Assembly: GCF_001661345.1 (NCBI RefSeq)
Contig: NW_017962922.1
Coordinates: 1 to 64,000 of the forward strand
Direction of reading: 5' to 3'
DNA: 64,000 bases
From: Ascoidea rubescens DSM 1968
Taxonomy: Eukaryota; Ascomycota; Saccharomycetes; Ascoideales; Ascoideaceae
The translations under genes and the position numbers were made by a program. The notes under the pieces are model-generated. The model did not search any database, was not told the DNA's origin, and saw only the letters and a list, made by a program, of their open reading frames with translations. Below are positions 10,311 through 20,512 of the stretch, one piece after another (the stretch's first letter is position 1; each line of letters begins with the position of its first letter).

Positions 10311-11364
10311 TAGTGATAGTGATAGTGATAGTGATTCAGATGCAAAGACTGTTAGCAAAAAGGAAACATTAAAAGAATCTTCAAAAAAAGAGGCTTCAAA
10401 GACAGTAAATGATTCCGATTCAAGTTCATCAGATTCCAATTCTGATTCTGATTCTGATTCCGATTCAGAATCGAAATCAAAACCAAAATCGAAATCGAAA
10501 CCTAAAACCAAAACTAAATCAAATTCTTCAAGTTCATCAGATTCTGATTCTGATTCTGATTCTAATTCTGATTCTGATTCTGATTCTGATTCTGATTCTG
10601 ATTCTGATTCTGATTCTGATTCGGAAAGTCAATCACAGGAAGATGAAAAAGAACCAATTAAAGAAGTCGACACATTTAAAAAAAAGAGTGCAGCCGATGC
10701 CCTTAACGATAATTCTTTCAAAAAGAGAAGTGCTGTTGATTCATTCAATAATAATGCTCAAAAAAAATTCAAATCTGATTCATCTTTTAATGACAATGCT
10801 GGGGCCTCTTCGACTTTATTTGTTGGAAGATTATCTTGGAATGTTGATAGTGATTGGTTGAAAAGGGAGTTTGAAGGTGCTGGCGGTGTCGTATCTGCTC
10901 GAGTTATATCAGACCAAGCTACTGGAAAATCGCGTGGATATGGTTATGTTGATTTTTCTTCTCCAGAAGATGCTCAAAAGGCTTTAAAAGAATTGCAAGG
11001 TAAAGATGTTGACGGAAGACCAATAAACTTGGATTTGGCTAAGGCCAAACCAGCCCAGGCACCAAGAACTCAAAATAGAGCCAATTCTTATGGCGACAAA
11101 AGATCACCTCCTTCAGACACTCTTTTTGTTGGTAATTTATCATTCAGATCTACACAAGATTCAATATGGAATAAGTTTGCTGAAGTTGCTGAAGTTGTGG
11201 GTGTTCGTATTCCAACTGATAGAGAAACTGAAAAACCAAAGGGTTTTGGTTATGTTCAATTCAAATCGATTGATGATGCCAAAAATGCTTTAGAAAAACT
11301 TAATGGAGAGTATATCGATGGAAGAGCTGTGAGATTAGACTTCAGTGCTCCCCGTCAAAGATAA
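9862..11364 (+). CDS. NSR1: Nucleolin-like nucleolar protein (Nsr1 family) lacking an RGG tail
   Basis: A 500-residue protein. Residues 1 to about 300 are Lys-rich with long acidic serine runs (SE and SD dipeptide repeats), typical of nucleolin/Nsr1. Two RRMs follow: RRM1 at about 317-395 (RNP2 LFVGRL, RNP1 GYGYVDF) and RRM2 at about 419-495 (LFVGNL, GFGYVQF). Nsr1 binds pre-rRNA and nuclear localisation signals and is needed for 18S rRNA processing. The start at 9862 (MAIKQKISKSKK) is basic, as in Nsr1. The protein stops right after RRM2 with FSAPRQR. S. cerevisiae Nsr1 continues there into a Gly/Arg-rich domain, and no such sequence is visible downstream in any frame. Confidence 0.88.
10261..10626. 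repeat. Coding hexamer microsatellites (GAAAGT and GATTCT units)
   Basis: Inside the NSR1-like gene, GAAAGT is repeated eight times from 10261 and followed by GATAGT units. GATTCT-type units run through about 10540-10626. They encode Ser-Glu and Ser-Asp runs. In-frame hexamers make this acidic region length-variable without frame loss. Confidence 0.85.
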
Positions 11365-11517
11365 GTAGCTTGTACAATTAGTAGGTAGATCATATTTTTG
11401 TTTGAGATTTGTTTTATACTTATAGTAGTGTTAATTTACATTTTTTTTTTCATTTTTTTTTGATTTAAATTTCTTGACACTATACATATGAAATAAAAAA
11501 TATAACATTTACAATAC

Positions 11518-11552
11518 AAAATGCAAAATGCAAAATGCAAAATGCAAAATGC
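11518..11552. repeat. Five-copy 7-bp tandem repeat (AAAATGC)
   Basis: Five perfect head-to-tail copies of a heptamer lie between the convergent NSR1-like gene and MDM31, in the shared 3' region. No function is apparent. Confidence 0.9.
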
Positions 11553-11583
11553 AGTGGCAAAAACCAGAGATTAGTAGTGCAGT

Positions 11584-13341
11584 TTATACGGCGATTGTCA
11601 TTAGCACAAGTTGAACAAATTTCTGAAGACTCCAGTAACCAACTTTTTTCAAACGTCTAATTTTTGAATTTTCGTCCACGACATAATCTACAAATGCATC
11701 ATAGACTTTTGTTGAAATATCGTCCATCAACAAGCAATCATAGATAGTCCAACTTCCATCAAAATCATGCATATCCTTAACAATTCTGCATTTGATTGGA
11801 ATATAAGTATTTCTAGAGTTAATATATCCAACAATTGGAGCAATCAAGGCGTAATTAACATAGGATAGTTCAGGCGTTGAAAATGGGATTTGTGCTTTGA
11901 CATTGTTTAGTTTGATTTTCAAATCTAACACAAAATATTCATTCAAGTTTTTTGAGATTTCCTTTTCTTTTTCTTTTATTTTAGTTGAAATGTGGTCCGA
12001 GTTTAAATAAGGATTCAGCAATTTATTTTTTGATAAATTTTTAAATTCTTCTTCTAGTTTAAAATTGGAAGTTTCAGTATTGTATTTGTTCAAGTAATCA
12101 GTTTTGCTATAGTATATTCTTTTAGCTTCATTAGAGATATTTTCAGCTAAATTTGATATAAATTCTGTTAAGTTTATGGTATTTTCATTCGGTATAATGA
12201 CATCACCTATCATATCAACTTTACCACTACTTATCCAACCAAAGGGACCTTCCAAGCCAGTGTTTAGATGATCGACATTTAATCCGTCAACTCTTAACCT
12301 GGTTATTAAATTTTTTGAATTAGAGTTATATCTAGTATAGATACTGAATAGTGAGTTATCGTATGAGCCATTGATGTTCCTTGCATTTAAAAAATCATAG
12401 AAAAACCAATTTTGACGCAATTTGTTCAAGTTGCAATTATAAATTGAGATGTTAAAGGGTCTGAAGTTATCGGGTTGTAACAATTTAATCAATAGATCTT
12501 CCATCACAAAATTTTCAATTTCAAAGTCTCCTGGACTTTTGATGTTTTTATAGTTTCTGGGATCATCATTTGGTTCCCAATTAACATGGGTTCTATCAAC
12601 AGTACCTCTAATACATTTCATGTGTAAGGTTTTAATTAAGCCTCTAGAATTGAACCATTTGATTAAAGATATAGACATTTTGATTTCTTTGATATCAAGA
12701 TCATATTGAGTGTAGTTGCCATCATCATTAAGATAGTCTTTGGGTCGTTTAGAAATAAAACAGTTTTGAAATGTAAAAGAGTTTGGACCGGGAATAAATA
12801 CAGCTTTCTCAAGATTGATGACAAATTTTGAGTTTTCAGTCAAATAATTTGACAAATGAAAAGCTAGAAATCTCTGGCACTCGTCTTCGTACTTGTTATA
12901 AAGGAAAAAAGATAATGTTGCAGAAGATGTCAAGAAGAATAAAAACAACGACTTCCATCTTTTCTGAAAAATGTGAAATGGAGTTGTTGAACTGTATCCT
13001 TGATTGGAATTGGGGAGCTGATCGATAGCATCTTCAAGTAGGGTTGGTTTGGTAGAAAAAAACCTTTCTAATTGCAAGAGTGGAAATTTCTTTTGGAGGG
13101 ATATGTCATCCTTTATCACCCAACAATTATGAAAATTATTTGTGGTTGATGTGGATCGAATTCTGTGAGTACTTTGGGATTTTGTGTGAAGATCCCCTAC
13201 TGGCGTCTGTAATCTGCGATTAAGAGTTGATTTTTCGAGAAAAGAGCATCTCGGCCTATCAAAAAGCAAGAATCTTTGAGCAGACAGAAACAGGGATATC
13301 TTGCTCTTGTTTGTGCTAGAGGCCAAAAACAGCTTATACAT
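11584..13341 (-). CDS. MDM31: Mitochondrial inner membrane protein Mdm31/Mdm32 family
   Basis: 585 residues (S. cerevisiae Mdm31 is 579). Mdm31 and Mdm32 are inner-membrane proteins needed for mitochondrial distribution, nucleoid stability and phospholipid homeostasis. The N-terminus is Arg/Ser-rich and poor in acidic residues, fitting a presequence. A transmembrane segment (LFLFFLTSSATLSFFLYN) lies near 131-150, followed by the conserved family domain with AVFIPGPNSFTFQN, IKTLHMKCIRGTVDRTHV and LDIKEIKMSISLIKWF. A hydrophobic C-terminus (KFVQLVLMTIAV) fits the second membrane span. I favour Mdm31 over Mdm32 by length. The start is the first ATG, at 13341. Confidence 0.82.
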   Translation of the reverse strand: MYKLFLASSTNKSKISLFLSAQRFLLFDRPRCSFLEKSTLNRRLQTPVGDLHTKSQSTHRIRSTSTTNNFHNCWVIKDDISLQKKFPLLQLERFFSTKPTLLEDAIDQLPNSNQGYSSTTPFHIFQKRWKSLFLFFLTSSATLSFFLYNKYEDECQRFLAFHLSNYLTENSKFVINLEKAVFIPGPNSFTFQNCFISKRPKDYLNDDGNYTQYDLDIKEIKMSISLIKWFNSRGLIKTLHMKCIRGTVDRTHVNWEPNDDPRNYKNIKSPGDFEIENFVMEDLLIKLLQPDNFRPFNISIYNCNLNKLRQNWFFYDFLNARNINGSYDNSLFSIYTRYNSNSKNLITRLRVDGLNVDHLNTGLEGPFGWISSGKVDMIGDVIIPNENTINLTEFISNLAENISNEAKRIYYSKTDYLNKYNTETSNFKLEEEFKNLSKNKLLNPYLNSDHISTKIKEKEKEISKNLNEYFVLDLKIKLNNVKAQIPFSTPELSYVNYALIAPIVGYINSRNTYIPIKCRIVKDMHDFDGSWTIYDCLLMDDISTKVYDAFVDYVVDENSKIRRLKKVGYWSLQKFVQLVLMTIAV

Positions 13342-14555
13342 TTGCAAAATGAAAGACCCAGCAAAAACCCATGAAATCGATCAAAAGAGAAGCAGCATCT
13401 GGTTTGCTAACCCCAGAGCCTTTGAACAAGAACAGAAAAGTTTCTTGATGGAGGTTCAAAGGGTTCGGATCTCTGAGATCCGTACTAATCATCCCGGATT
13501 GGTCAGTGCTGACTAATCCACAAAAAGCCGACGCACCCTCCTGCAGCTTTAGGGACTTTGAAAAGATGATCTTAGGGGGAAAACCTAAAATCTGGGCTGG
13601 AGAGATTCCGGAGGGATTCCGTGCGCAGAGTTCGAAGGGCTGCAGGAGAAGAAGAGAAGTGAATCAGAACTGTGAGCCGGAGCTGGAGGTCGTGCTGAAG
13701 ACTGATGAAGACTCCATGGGATCAACAATACAATGCTCAGACTACCGATTACGCTTCATTTCGTGTTCTGCCTAGTAGAAGCCTTCTCCACAAGTGTGGG
13801 AGTAAAATCATTTTCGTCAACAATTTTCTTTGATAGCCACTGGTTCATAAGTTATACATGTTATGCCATTACTGACCATGGCTTTGTTCCTACTATTTGA
13901 TCAACATCACAATAACAGATTGGTAGCGAAACTCGTTAAGGAATTAGCACAAAAACCTTAGTAATTTAGAGTGAATAAGAGGTTGTTCTTAATACCAACA
14001 GATTTAGAAACTTGATTGTCGATCACAATATTGGAACGAGACTTTGCTATTGTTTTCTCAAGCGCCATCACTTTGATTGGAAGTGGACAGGAGTAAAGCT
14101 TTTAAACGGTCATGGTGTTCTTCAACAACAGTGATATAATGAAATGGCAAAGAAAAGAGATGATGCAAGCCCACAACTATGAAGATTGAAACAAATATAA
14201 ATGATTTTCAACTTTTCAACGAAATGATTTCCTCCTCCGAACGATTAGATCATCCCGTTGGAAGAATCAAAAAGAAATCAACTTTTTACACAGGGTGCAC
14301 TCAAAAGTTTATATTTCACCGATAAATACGGCTTAGGGTTGGTGATTGTTTTGATATTGAATAGTTCAATAGCTCAAATCGATCTGATTCAGACATCAGC
14401 TCTTCAGAAAACTCTCTTCGCTATGTACATATTTAAATGTGACATTTTTCCTTACTAATCTAATGTCTCTCCTTTGTTTAGATCTCTTTTATTTAGTATT
14501 GAAACACTTCACATCACACACCAATAACAGCTTGAGGCTTAATAATATTACCAGA
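13342..14555. other. 1.2 kb MDM31-PSG1 divergent intergenic region
   Basis: Longer than most gaps here. Two short frames (near 13301-13516 and 13506-13775) overlap a moderately GC-rich stretch but translate to nothing recognisable. From 13780 to 14250 the sequence has a mixed composition that looks like decayed coding DNA, but I could not match it on either strand. Contents unresolved. Confidence 0.4.
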
Positions 14556-15665
14556 ATGAAGTATCTTCTCTCATTTATCTCCCTAATATCTCTATCTCTC
14601 TCTATTCCAGTCCCACTTCCAGTGGCCCAAATAACTCCACTGCCTTCATTGGAAAAAAGATCCGGAACAAATCAACAAGTTCTAGAAAACAAAGTATGGA
14701 CCTCAAACAACGAAAGAATAACCCCAACCATTATTGATGGTGTAACAATATCTGCATCTCCTGTAACCAATTCTTTAACCCCCTGGATCTCTTTGGACTC
14801 TACTGGTATTCCCTACAAAATAACACCCACAACTGATGATGATGGTGAAACCGTTAGTGCCTCACCCACCCCAACTGAATCAGACTACCCTGATCCAACT
14901 GGTGTGCCTCCGGTTTTAAGATGTTTTGGTGATAGAGTCGCTAGTGAATTCGACTCAACACCTGGATATCCCTTTTGTACTGCAAGAAATGGCACTGAGC
15001 TATTAGTTGGCGAAACCTATTGGATCACCTGGGATCCTACTTACTGGGGCTCCACTGAAATCACAAAAGTTAGACTTTCAATCAATATCATAAGCCGTGG
15101 TAATAACGATGAAGAAGTCTTCATGAGTGACTATATTAATAACAACAATGGCTATTATCCTTTAGCAGTTGAAAGTAGCTTTGAAGGTTATGGCTTCCTT
15201 TTATTAACTCCCTTAACAACTTCTACCACTGAAGCTGAACATGTTGGTACTGTCAGTGGCCCTGTTGTCAGATTCATAACAAGCAAATCTCAAGCTGCAA
15301 CCACCATTTCAAGACTTCCTTCTGATAATGGTTTAGAAAACAGCTCTAGTTCAGGAAACAAAAATTTAGCTAAGATCATTGCTCCCTCCGTTATCATTCC
15401 ATTTATCATTATTGTTGGCGGTTTCGTTGTATTCTATATCTGGAGACAAAAAAAGAAGGCTGTTTTAGGCTCTAAATCCCAAAGAATGACAGACCCTAAA
15501 GCAAAGTCCGTCGAACTAGCTGAAAGTCCAAATACAAGTAACAGAAATACAATGGATTCTAGTTTCAGCAATAACAAAAATGTCGGATTCCATGACACTT
15601 CTTCTATCATAACTGCAACTACCCATGAAAGTGTTAATCCTTTTAGTGATAAGAATCGTCATTAA
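14556..15665 (+). CDS. PSG1: Golgi type I membrane protein Psg1 (Pma1 stabilisation)
   Basis: A 369-residue secretory-pathway protein. The signal peptide is about residues 1-17 and a dibasic Kex2-type site KR lies at 34-35 (SLEKR). The lumenal domain contains VPPVLRCFGDRV, YPFCTARNGTELLVGETYWITWDPTYWGS and a GYGFLLL block, which match the YKL077W/Psg1 family. One membrane span runs from about 272 to 296 (SVIIPFIIIVGGFVVFYIW), followed by a roughly 70-residue Ser/Asn-rich cytosolic tail. In S. cerevisiae, Psg1 acts with Exp1 in export and stability of the plasma-membrane proton ATPase Pma1 and is Kex2-cleaved. The ATG at 14556 is chosen because it begins the signal peptide; the open frame upstream has no such features. 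Confidence 0.85.
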   Translation: MKYLLSFISLISLSLSIPVPLPVAQITPLPSLEKRSGTNQQVLENKVWTSNNERITPTIIDGVTISASPVTNSLTPWISLDSTGIPYKITPTTDDDGETVSASPTPTESDYPDPTGVPPVLRCFGDRVASEFDSTPGYPFCTARNGTELLVGETYWITWDPTYWGSTEITKVRLSINIISRGNNDEEVFMSDYINNNNGYYPLAVESSFEGYGFLLLTPLTTSTTEAEHVGTVSGPVVRFITSKSQAATTISRLPSDNGLENSSSSGNKNLAKIIAPSVIIPFIIIVGGFVVFYIWRQKKKAVLGSKSQRMTDPKAKSVELAESPNTSNRNTMDSSFSNNKNVGFHDTSSIITATTHESVNPFSDKNRH

Positions 15666-16401
15666 TTTTTTTTTATATTTACATTTTCTTTGATTCACTT
15701 TATGTTTTTTGGTGAAAGATCAAAATTGGTTTAAGATGTTAAAATAAAATAGTTTTTATGGTTTTGTGTTGGGGAAACATTATATTTAGATATACCTCTT
15801 GTTTTAGTATTGTTAGTTCTTTCTTTTTTCTTTTTTCTTTATCAATTTATGCTCCTTTTCTTTTGCTTTGAGGATAAAGGTAATACCGTAGTCTCTCAAT
15901 TAATGTGATTTGTATCTTGAAACAATACATTCAAGTTTCCATAGGAAAACAGTTTAAGTTTATTACTGTTTTTTATACTGATTGTTTAAATTTTATAATC
16001 TTTCATTTGGTCAAGCTCAACTTGAAAAAATTCTCAAATCTGTAATAATGATTGAAAATTTAATACTTAAAATAAAATAAAATAAAAATAAAATAAAATA
16101 AAATAAAAATAAAATAAAATAAAAATAAAATAAAATAAAATAAAATCATTAGTTTTGACTTCTAATTCCTTTCATACCACAAAAAACATTTTCACTATTG
16201 TAATCAAAATAACAAGACACCGCTACGGTTACATAAAAAAAATACTTAATCATTATACTGGTTCAGATACCTTTAAATCAAAATCAGATCACTAAATAAT
16301 GGACTAATAAAATTCAATTATAGCTATGTTATAAAACAAAACATAAATTTACTTAATAAAAAGTTCCATCACCACCCTCCATGATTAAATTACAGCCATT
16401 A
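15666..16401. other. PSG1-RIA1 convergent intergenic region
   Basis: 736 bases of 3' flanks, AT-rich, holding a long A/T microsatellite (listed separately). No gene is seen. Confidence 0.55.
16069..16146. repeat. AAAAT/AAAAAT microsatellite
   Basis: About 78 bases of aaaat and aaaaat pentamer/hexamer units in the intergenic region between convergent genes. Simple sequence only. Confidence 0.9.
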
Positions 16402-19400
16402 CTAATCACGCTTCAAAGTTCTTTGTTTTTCAGAGTTTTTTATCACTTTCTCGTCCACAAAAAGACCCTTGGATCGTCTAATATCATTAACGTATTTTCT
16501 GGCTACGTTTTCTCGTTCTGCAAATTCCCCAAGTTCTTCAAGTTCTTCTTCTGTATTGGGAATCCAAAATGGATTTTCATCAATAGATTCAAAACCAGCA
16601 AAAACTAGCTGAGGATTAGCAGCTCCTGAAGTCTTCTTTCGGATTTCATCAGAAAAACCAAATGCCTCAATAACAGGAATTCTAGAATTGATTGTAAAAA
16701 ATGGAGTTCCTTCTTTCATTTCTTCGGAAATAATATGTCCACGACATCTCTGGATGACACTATAAACTTTCCCGATTGCTTCTGGTGAGGTTTGAATTGT
16801 ACTCTGATACATTGCTAACATTATTCTGGGAGACCAGTCCAAAAATCCATTTTTGATAGACTCTCTAGTGCCACGAATCAACTTACCCGAGATCTCCAGT
16901 GAAAGATTAATTTTAGCCATTGAACTTTCCGACGATTTCTTTTCAGATATTGCTTTGTTCACTTTATACTGTTTATCTCCCAATGATAAATTTTCCAAAT
17001 CATCTGAAATTAGAACATCATTTGAATCTGATAGAGTTTCAAGAGAAAAAACAATCACTGCTATTCCTTGAACAGGCTCATCAGCAAGAGGTCCCAATAA
17101 TGTACCTAGTTGGAAAGCACTTACTATACTGTCTTCATGTTCAAAAATATTCTTATTATTATTATTAGATTCCAGAAATAGCCTTTTAAAATTATTTCCT
17201 TTGGTAAAATCGAAACAAATATTTGGACCAACTCTTTTAGGACCAAACGAAACAATATTTTCAACATTAAGCACTTCTTCATCTTTCGTGTAATGATTTT
17301 CTTCAAACACTTCTTGAAGCATCTTCTGAAAATCTGATACCCGTTTAGATAATGCTTTTGCCCTGATATTCTTAGGATTTGTGAATTGTTCTATTAAAGC
17401 TTGATTCTCAATCAAAATTTTAGTCACTTCTTTATAAAGGGGCTGAACCTTGAAAACTAACTTAATATCACCTACAACCAATTTTGAAAACCCTCTTCCT
17501 AATGTTTCATTGATAGGAGGACTCATATCGTTTGCAAAGACAATAGTTTCTCTGTATGGAATTAATGGCTTTGAGACTTGAATTTCAATTCCAGCAAATC
17601 TTTCCTTCAAATCTTTTAAACATCTTTCTAAATGCAACTCGCCAGCAGTGGCTAATATAAGTTCACCATTATCTTCGACATATGTTTCAACACAAGGATC
17701 AGCTTCATTCAATAACTTTAAGCCATTTTCCAAATATTTCATTTGAGTTGGATCCACGGGCTCAATAGAAACTTTCACTATTGGAGAACTTTTGAAGATA
17801 GAAGCCATATTGATTCCTGTGATATTTGGAGAAATTAAAGTCCCATTTTTAAGCACTTTCCCTTCTAGGCCACCAATTCCACAAATATTGCCGGGGGGAA
17901 TTTCCTGAACAGAGGCAAACTCCCTGCCCATTATTAAATAAAGACTGGAAATGGTAATTTTTGCAACATGTTCTGCTGGAACTGAGGGATCATATTTTGG
18001 ACCGAGAGCTAGCAAGGAATCACCTACTTTCAATTTTCCACTAAACACTCTAGCGAAACCAATTAAATGTTCTGTGGGTAATACAACCGGCTTTTGAGTT
18101 TCTTCATCTTCATCTTCTTCGAATTCAAATTCAAATTCAAAGTCAGAAGTTTGTTTTGAAGTGAGATTGCTACTATCCAAATCATCACCATGCAAAAACA
18201 GAGCACTGGTTGCTTCCAAAGCATCTGCAGCCTTTTTTGCTTCTGAACGTGCTTTGCGACCTCTTTCTATTATATCATCCATATTAGGGGTGTATTTCTG
18301 TGCCAACTCTTCCTCTGGAATAGATAGCATTTTAGAAACATAACAACTTACGGGACTATCAGAAGCACAGTTTAAAATACCAGCTTTCAATTTTTCATCT
18401 ATTAATTGGGCGGAAGGAGAATCTTCAATGAGGAAAGCAACTCTTTCCTTTTGAGAATCGATAGGAGAAGGAAGCTTTTGAATTACAGTAAGCAAAACCG
18501 ATGAAGAAAGTGGTAGCCATTGAGCCATAATAATTTTTAGCAAATTTTTTGTATCTTTTGATTTCAAGTCTCTTGGAGAGATTTTGAGGTTCAAGACAGA
18601 TATTATTTTTTCTAATTGAGCCATATTTTTCTCGACAATTGTATTTTGATAAACTTTATAGATATTGTCTAAAACAAAAGAAACAAATAAAGGTTTCAAA
18701 TTTTTTCCTTTCAAACCCTTTGAAGTTAGAATCTTTTTTGATTTTGGAGAAAAGTAGTAATCACCCCAAAGAACTTTTTGTAGAGTGGATCTATTCATAT
18801 GTAGTTTGCTTTCGTAGAATAGTGCAAATTGAGAAATGGTAAAGCCCCAGGAATCAATTGAGCTTGCAAAGACGACGTTATTTTTAATTGGATCAAAATA
18901 TAGATCCTTGTCATCGTTTTCAACAAACTTTTGAGATTCATCTTCTTTTGTACTTAAATTTTTTTCCAATTTCTCTCTCCATAACAAATCGTCTTGCATT
19001 CGCTGACCAGCAAAAAAGGAGCCTAGCACAGCATTCACAGTTTCTATAATTTTTGAAAGATGAATATATGTTTCTTCAGGAGATAACCTTAGCTCAGTTA
19101 TTAGTCGATCAATTTTATTTAAGACAAGAATCGGTTTTAAATTATCAATCCAGCATTGTCTCAAGACTCCTATTGTCTGAGAACAAACGCCTTCAACCAC
19201 ATCAACCAACACAACAGCCCCATCACATAATCTGGAAGCTACAGAAACTTCAGAAGAAAAATCTATATGGCCAGGAGAGTCAATCAAATTAATCAAGTGT
19301 TCATTTACTTTGGGGGAAGAGGAGCCCTCCACCTTTTGTAGGACTCTAAAGTATAGAGAAATTGAGGAGGATTCCATTGTTATACCTCTTGATTGTTCAT

Positions 19401-19581
19401 CTGGTCTTGAATCGAGATAACGAACTTTTCCTGCCATTCTTTGAGAAATAATACCATTTGAAGCAAGCAAAGAATCAGACAAGGTTGTTTTTCCATGATC
19501 AACGTGGGCTAGGATGCAGATGTTTCTGATGCAAAAAGGATCATTTTGCAACCGAGTAATTGTATCAATACCAACCTTCAT
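16402..19581 (-). CDS. RIA1: Cytosolic ribosome-maturation GTPase Ria1/Efl1
   Basis: A 1059-residue EF-2-like GTPase (S. cerevisiae Ria1 is 1110) that, with Sdo1/SBDS, releases Tif6 from pre-60S subunits. The G domain has AHVDHGKTTLSDS near 26-38, the switch-I region RPDEQSRGITMESS, DSPGHIDFS (G3) and NKIDR (G4). EF-2-like domains II-V follow, including GELHLERCLKDL and the C-terminal IPVIEAFGFSDEIRKKTSGAANPQ. The acidic insert near residue 480 (DEDEET run) and the Lys/Glu-rich insert before domain III are characteristic of Efl1 and absent from EF-2. The ATG at 19581 gives MKVGIDTITRLQNDP, matching the family start. Confidence 0.96.
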   Translation of the reverse strand: MKVGIDTITRLQNDPFCIRNICILAHVDHGKTTLSDSLLASNGIISQRMAGKVRYLDSRPDEQSRGITMESSSISLYFRVLQKVEGSSSPKVNEHLINLIDSPGHIDFSSEVSVASRLCDGAVVLVDVVEGVCSQTIGVLRQCWIDNLKPILVLNKIDRLITELRLSPEETYIHLSKIIETVNAVLGSFFAGQRMQDDLLWREKLEKNLSTKEDESQKFVENDDKDLYFDPIKNNVVFASSIDSWGFTISQFALFYESKLHMNRSTLQKVLWGDYYFSPKSKKILTSKGLKGKNLKPLFVSFVLDNIYKVYQNTIVEKNMAQLEKIISVLNLKISPRDLKSKDTKNLLKIIMAQWLPLSSSVLLTVIQKLPSPIDSQKERVAFLIEDSPSAQLIDEKLKAGILNCASDSPVSCYVSKMLSIPEEELAQKYTPNMDDIIERGRKARSEAKKAADALEATSALFLHGDDLDSSNLTSKQTSDFEFEFEFEEDEDEETQKPVVLPTEHLIGFARVFSGKLKVGDSLLALGPKYDPSVPAEHVAKITISSLYLIMGREFASVQEIPPGNICGIGGLEGKVLKNGTLISPNITGINMASIFKSSPIVKVSIEPVDPTQMKYLENGLKLLNEADPCVETYVEDNGELILATAGELHLERCLKDLKERFAGIEIQVSKPLIPYRETIVFANDMSPPINETLGRGFSKLVVGDIKLVFKVQPLYKEVTKILIENQALIEQFTNPKNIRAKALSKRVSDFQKMLQEVFEENHYTKDEEVLNVENIVSFGPKRVGPNICFDFTKGNNFKRLFLESNNNNKNIFEHEDSIVSAFQLGTLLGPLADEPVQGIAVIVFSLETLSDSNDVLISDDLENLSLGDKQYKVNKAISEKKSSESSMAKINLSLEISGKLIRGTRESIKNGFLDWSPRIMLAMYQSTIQTSPEAIGKVYSVIQRCRGHIISEEMKEGTPFFTINSRIPVIEAFGFSDEIRKKTSGAANPQLVFAGFESIDENPFWIPNTEEELEELGEFAERENVARKYVNDIRRSKGLFVDEKVIKNSEKQRTLKRD

Positions 19582-19778
19582 TTGCAATAGTAAGTCTGAG
19601 AGATAGAATTCATCACATTATGAAAGAGCATGAAAATTTTGTTCATGCAGATTGTGGTGGTCCGTCTCTCTGGTTCCACGCACGGAACAAAAATACGTCC
19701 AGAAGAGTCGGACCTCGGAAGCTATTCAATAAACTAAGATAGGAAATTACTAACAATGAGCTGCTAGAGATGGAAATA

Positions 19779-20351
19779 CTAATCTTCGCCAGCTGGGATT
19801 TCATCTTTCAAATACCTGATGAGTCTCAATTTTATTTCAGTTTGGTCGTGGCCCCGAAGCACGTCGCTCACAAAAGAGACATCAACATCAAGTTGAACCA
19901 TCTGTAGAGCACCCTTCAACACGCCACATAGAACGTTGGAGTACCACAACTCCTTCACAGCTTTGCCATCATCAGGCAATTCAACAAATTCAGCTAGAGG
20001 ATTTTCATCAAACACCAAACTAAACTGCTTGCCATTGTCTGTCCAGTTTGTCACCTGGGGAACTATGTTTAAAAAGATTTTGAATCCAACTTTAGAAATA
20101 ATCTCGCCAGTTTCTTTAAAGGAGTTGCAGCGTCCAGCCCCAGTTCTCGCTAGGAAATCTTCAATCAACCTCACGCCGATGTTTTCACCCATGATCTCCA
20201 ACTGCTTGTTGACCTCACAGTAGTTGTTGTTCAAGTCTCTGCATAACTGCGACACAACAGAGCCGTAGGTTAGTGTGAACAACTCCACATTGATCTTCTC
20301 AACCCTGTTTTTCCAGATTTCGTCTGCTGCTGTTCTGACTGCCTTGGACAT
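19779..20351 (-). CDS. BET3: TRAPP complex core subunit Bet3
   Basis: A 190-residue protein (S. cerevisiae Bet3 is 193). TRAPP complexes activate Ypt1/Rab1 at the ER-Golgi and Golgi. It keeps the Bet3 fold landmarks: EIWKNRVEKINVELFTLTYGSVV, an N-terminal Cys region (QLCRDL) near the acylation channel, NIGVRLIEDFLAR, and the C-terminal WYSNVLCGVLKGALQMVQLDV block. It shares a short upstream region with the divergent SAC1 gene, so the two promoters are probably linked. Confidence 0.96.
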   Translation of the reverse strand: MSKAVRTAADEIWKNRVEKINVELFTLTYGSVVSQLCRDLNNNYCEVNKQLEIMGENIGVRLIEDFLARTGAGRCNSFKETGEIISKVGFKIFLNIVPQVTNWTDNGKQFSLVFDENPLAEFVELPDDGKAVKELWYSNVLCGVLKGALQMVQLDVDVSFVSDVLRGHDQTEIKLRLIRYLKDEIPAGED

Positions 20352-20512
20352 TTTGTTCTATGAGACGAAGAGCAGAAATGTGGCCAACGGACGTTTGAGA
20401 TAGAGAGAACGAAAGCAGTCACATGCTGAAACGTTCTCTTTTGGGCCGTAAGCATCGCTCATGGCTTTTCTTTGATCCAATATCTTTGATCCAATATCTC
20501 TGCTCTTCAAAC

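Noticed and set aside
10176-10861. Long antisense and alternate-frame ORFs across the NSR1-like gene
   Set aside because: They are shadows of the hexamer repeats; the sense frame has RRM domains.
13780-14220. Possible retrotransposon relic between MDM31 and PSG1
   Set aside because: No terminal repeats and no ordered polymerase or integrase motifs on either strand, so the similarity was not supportable.
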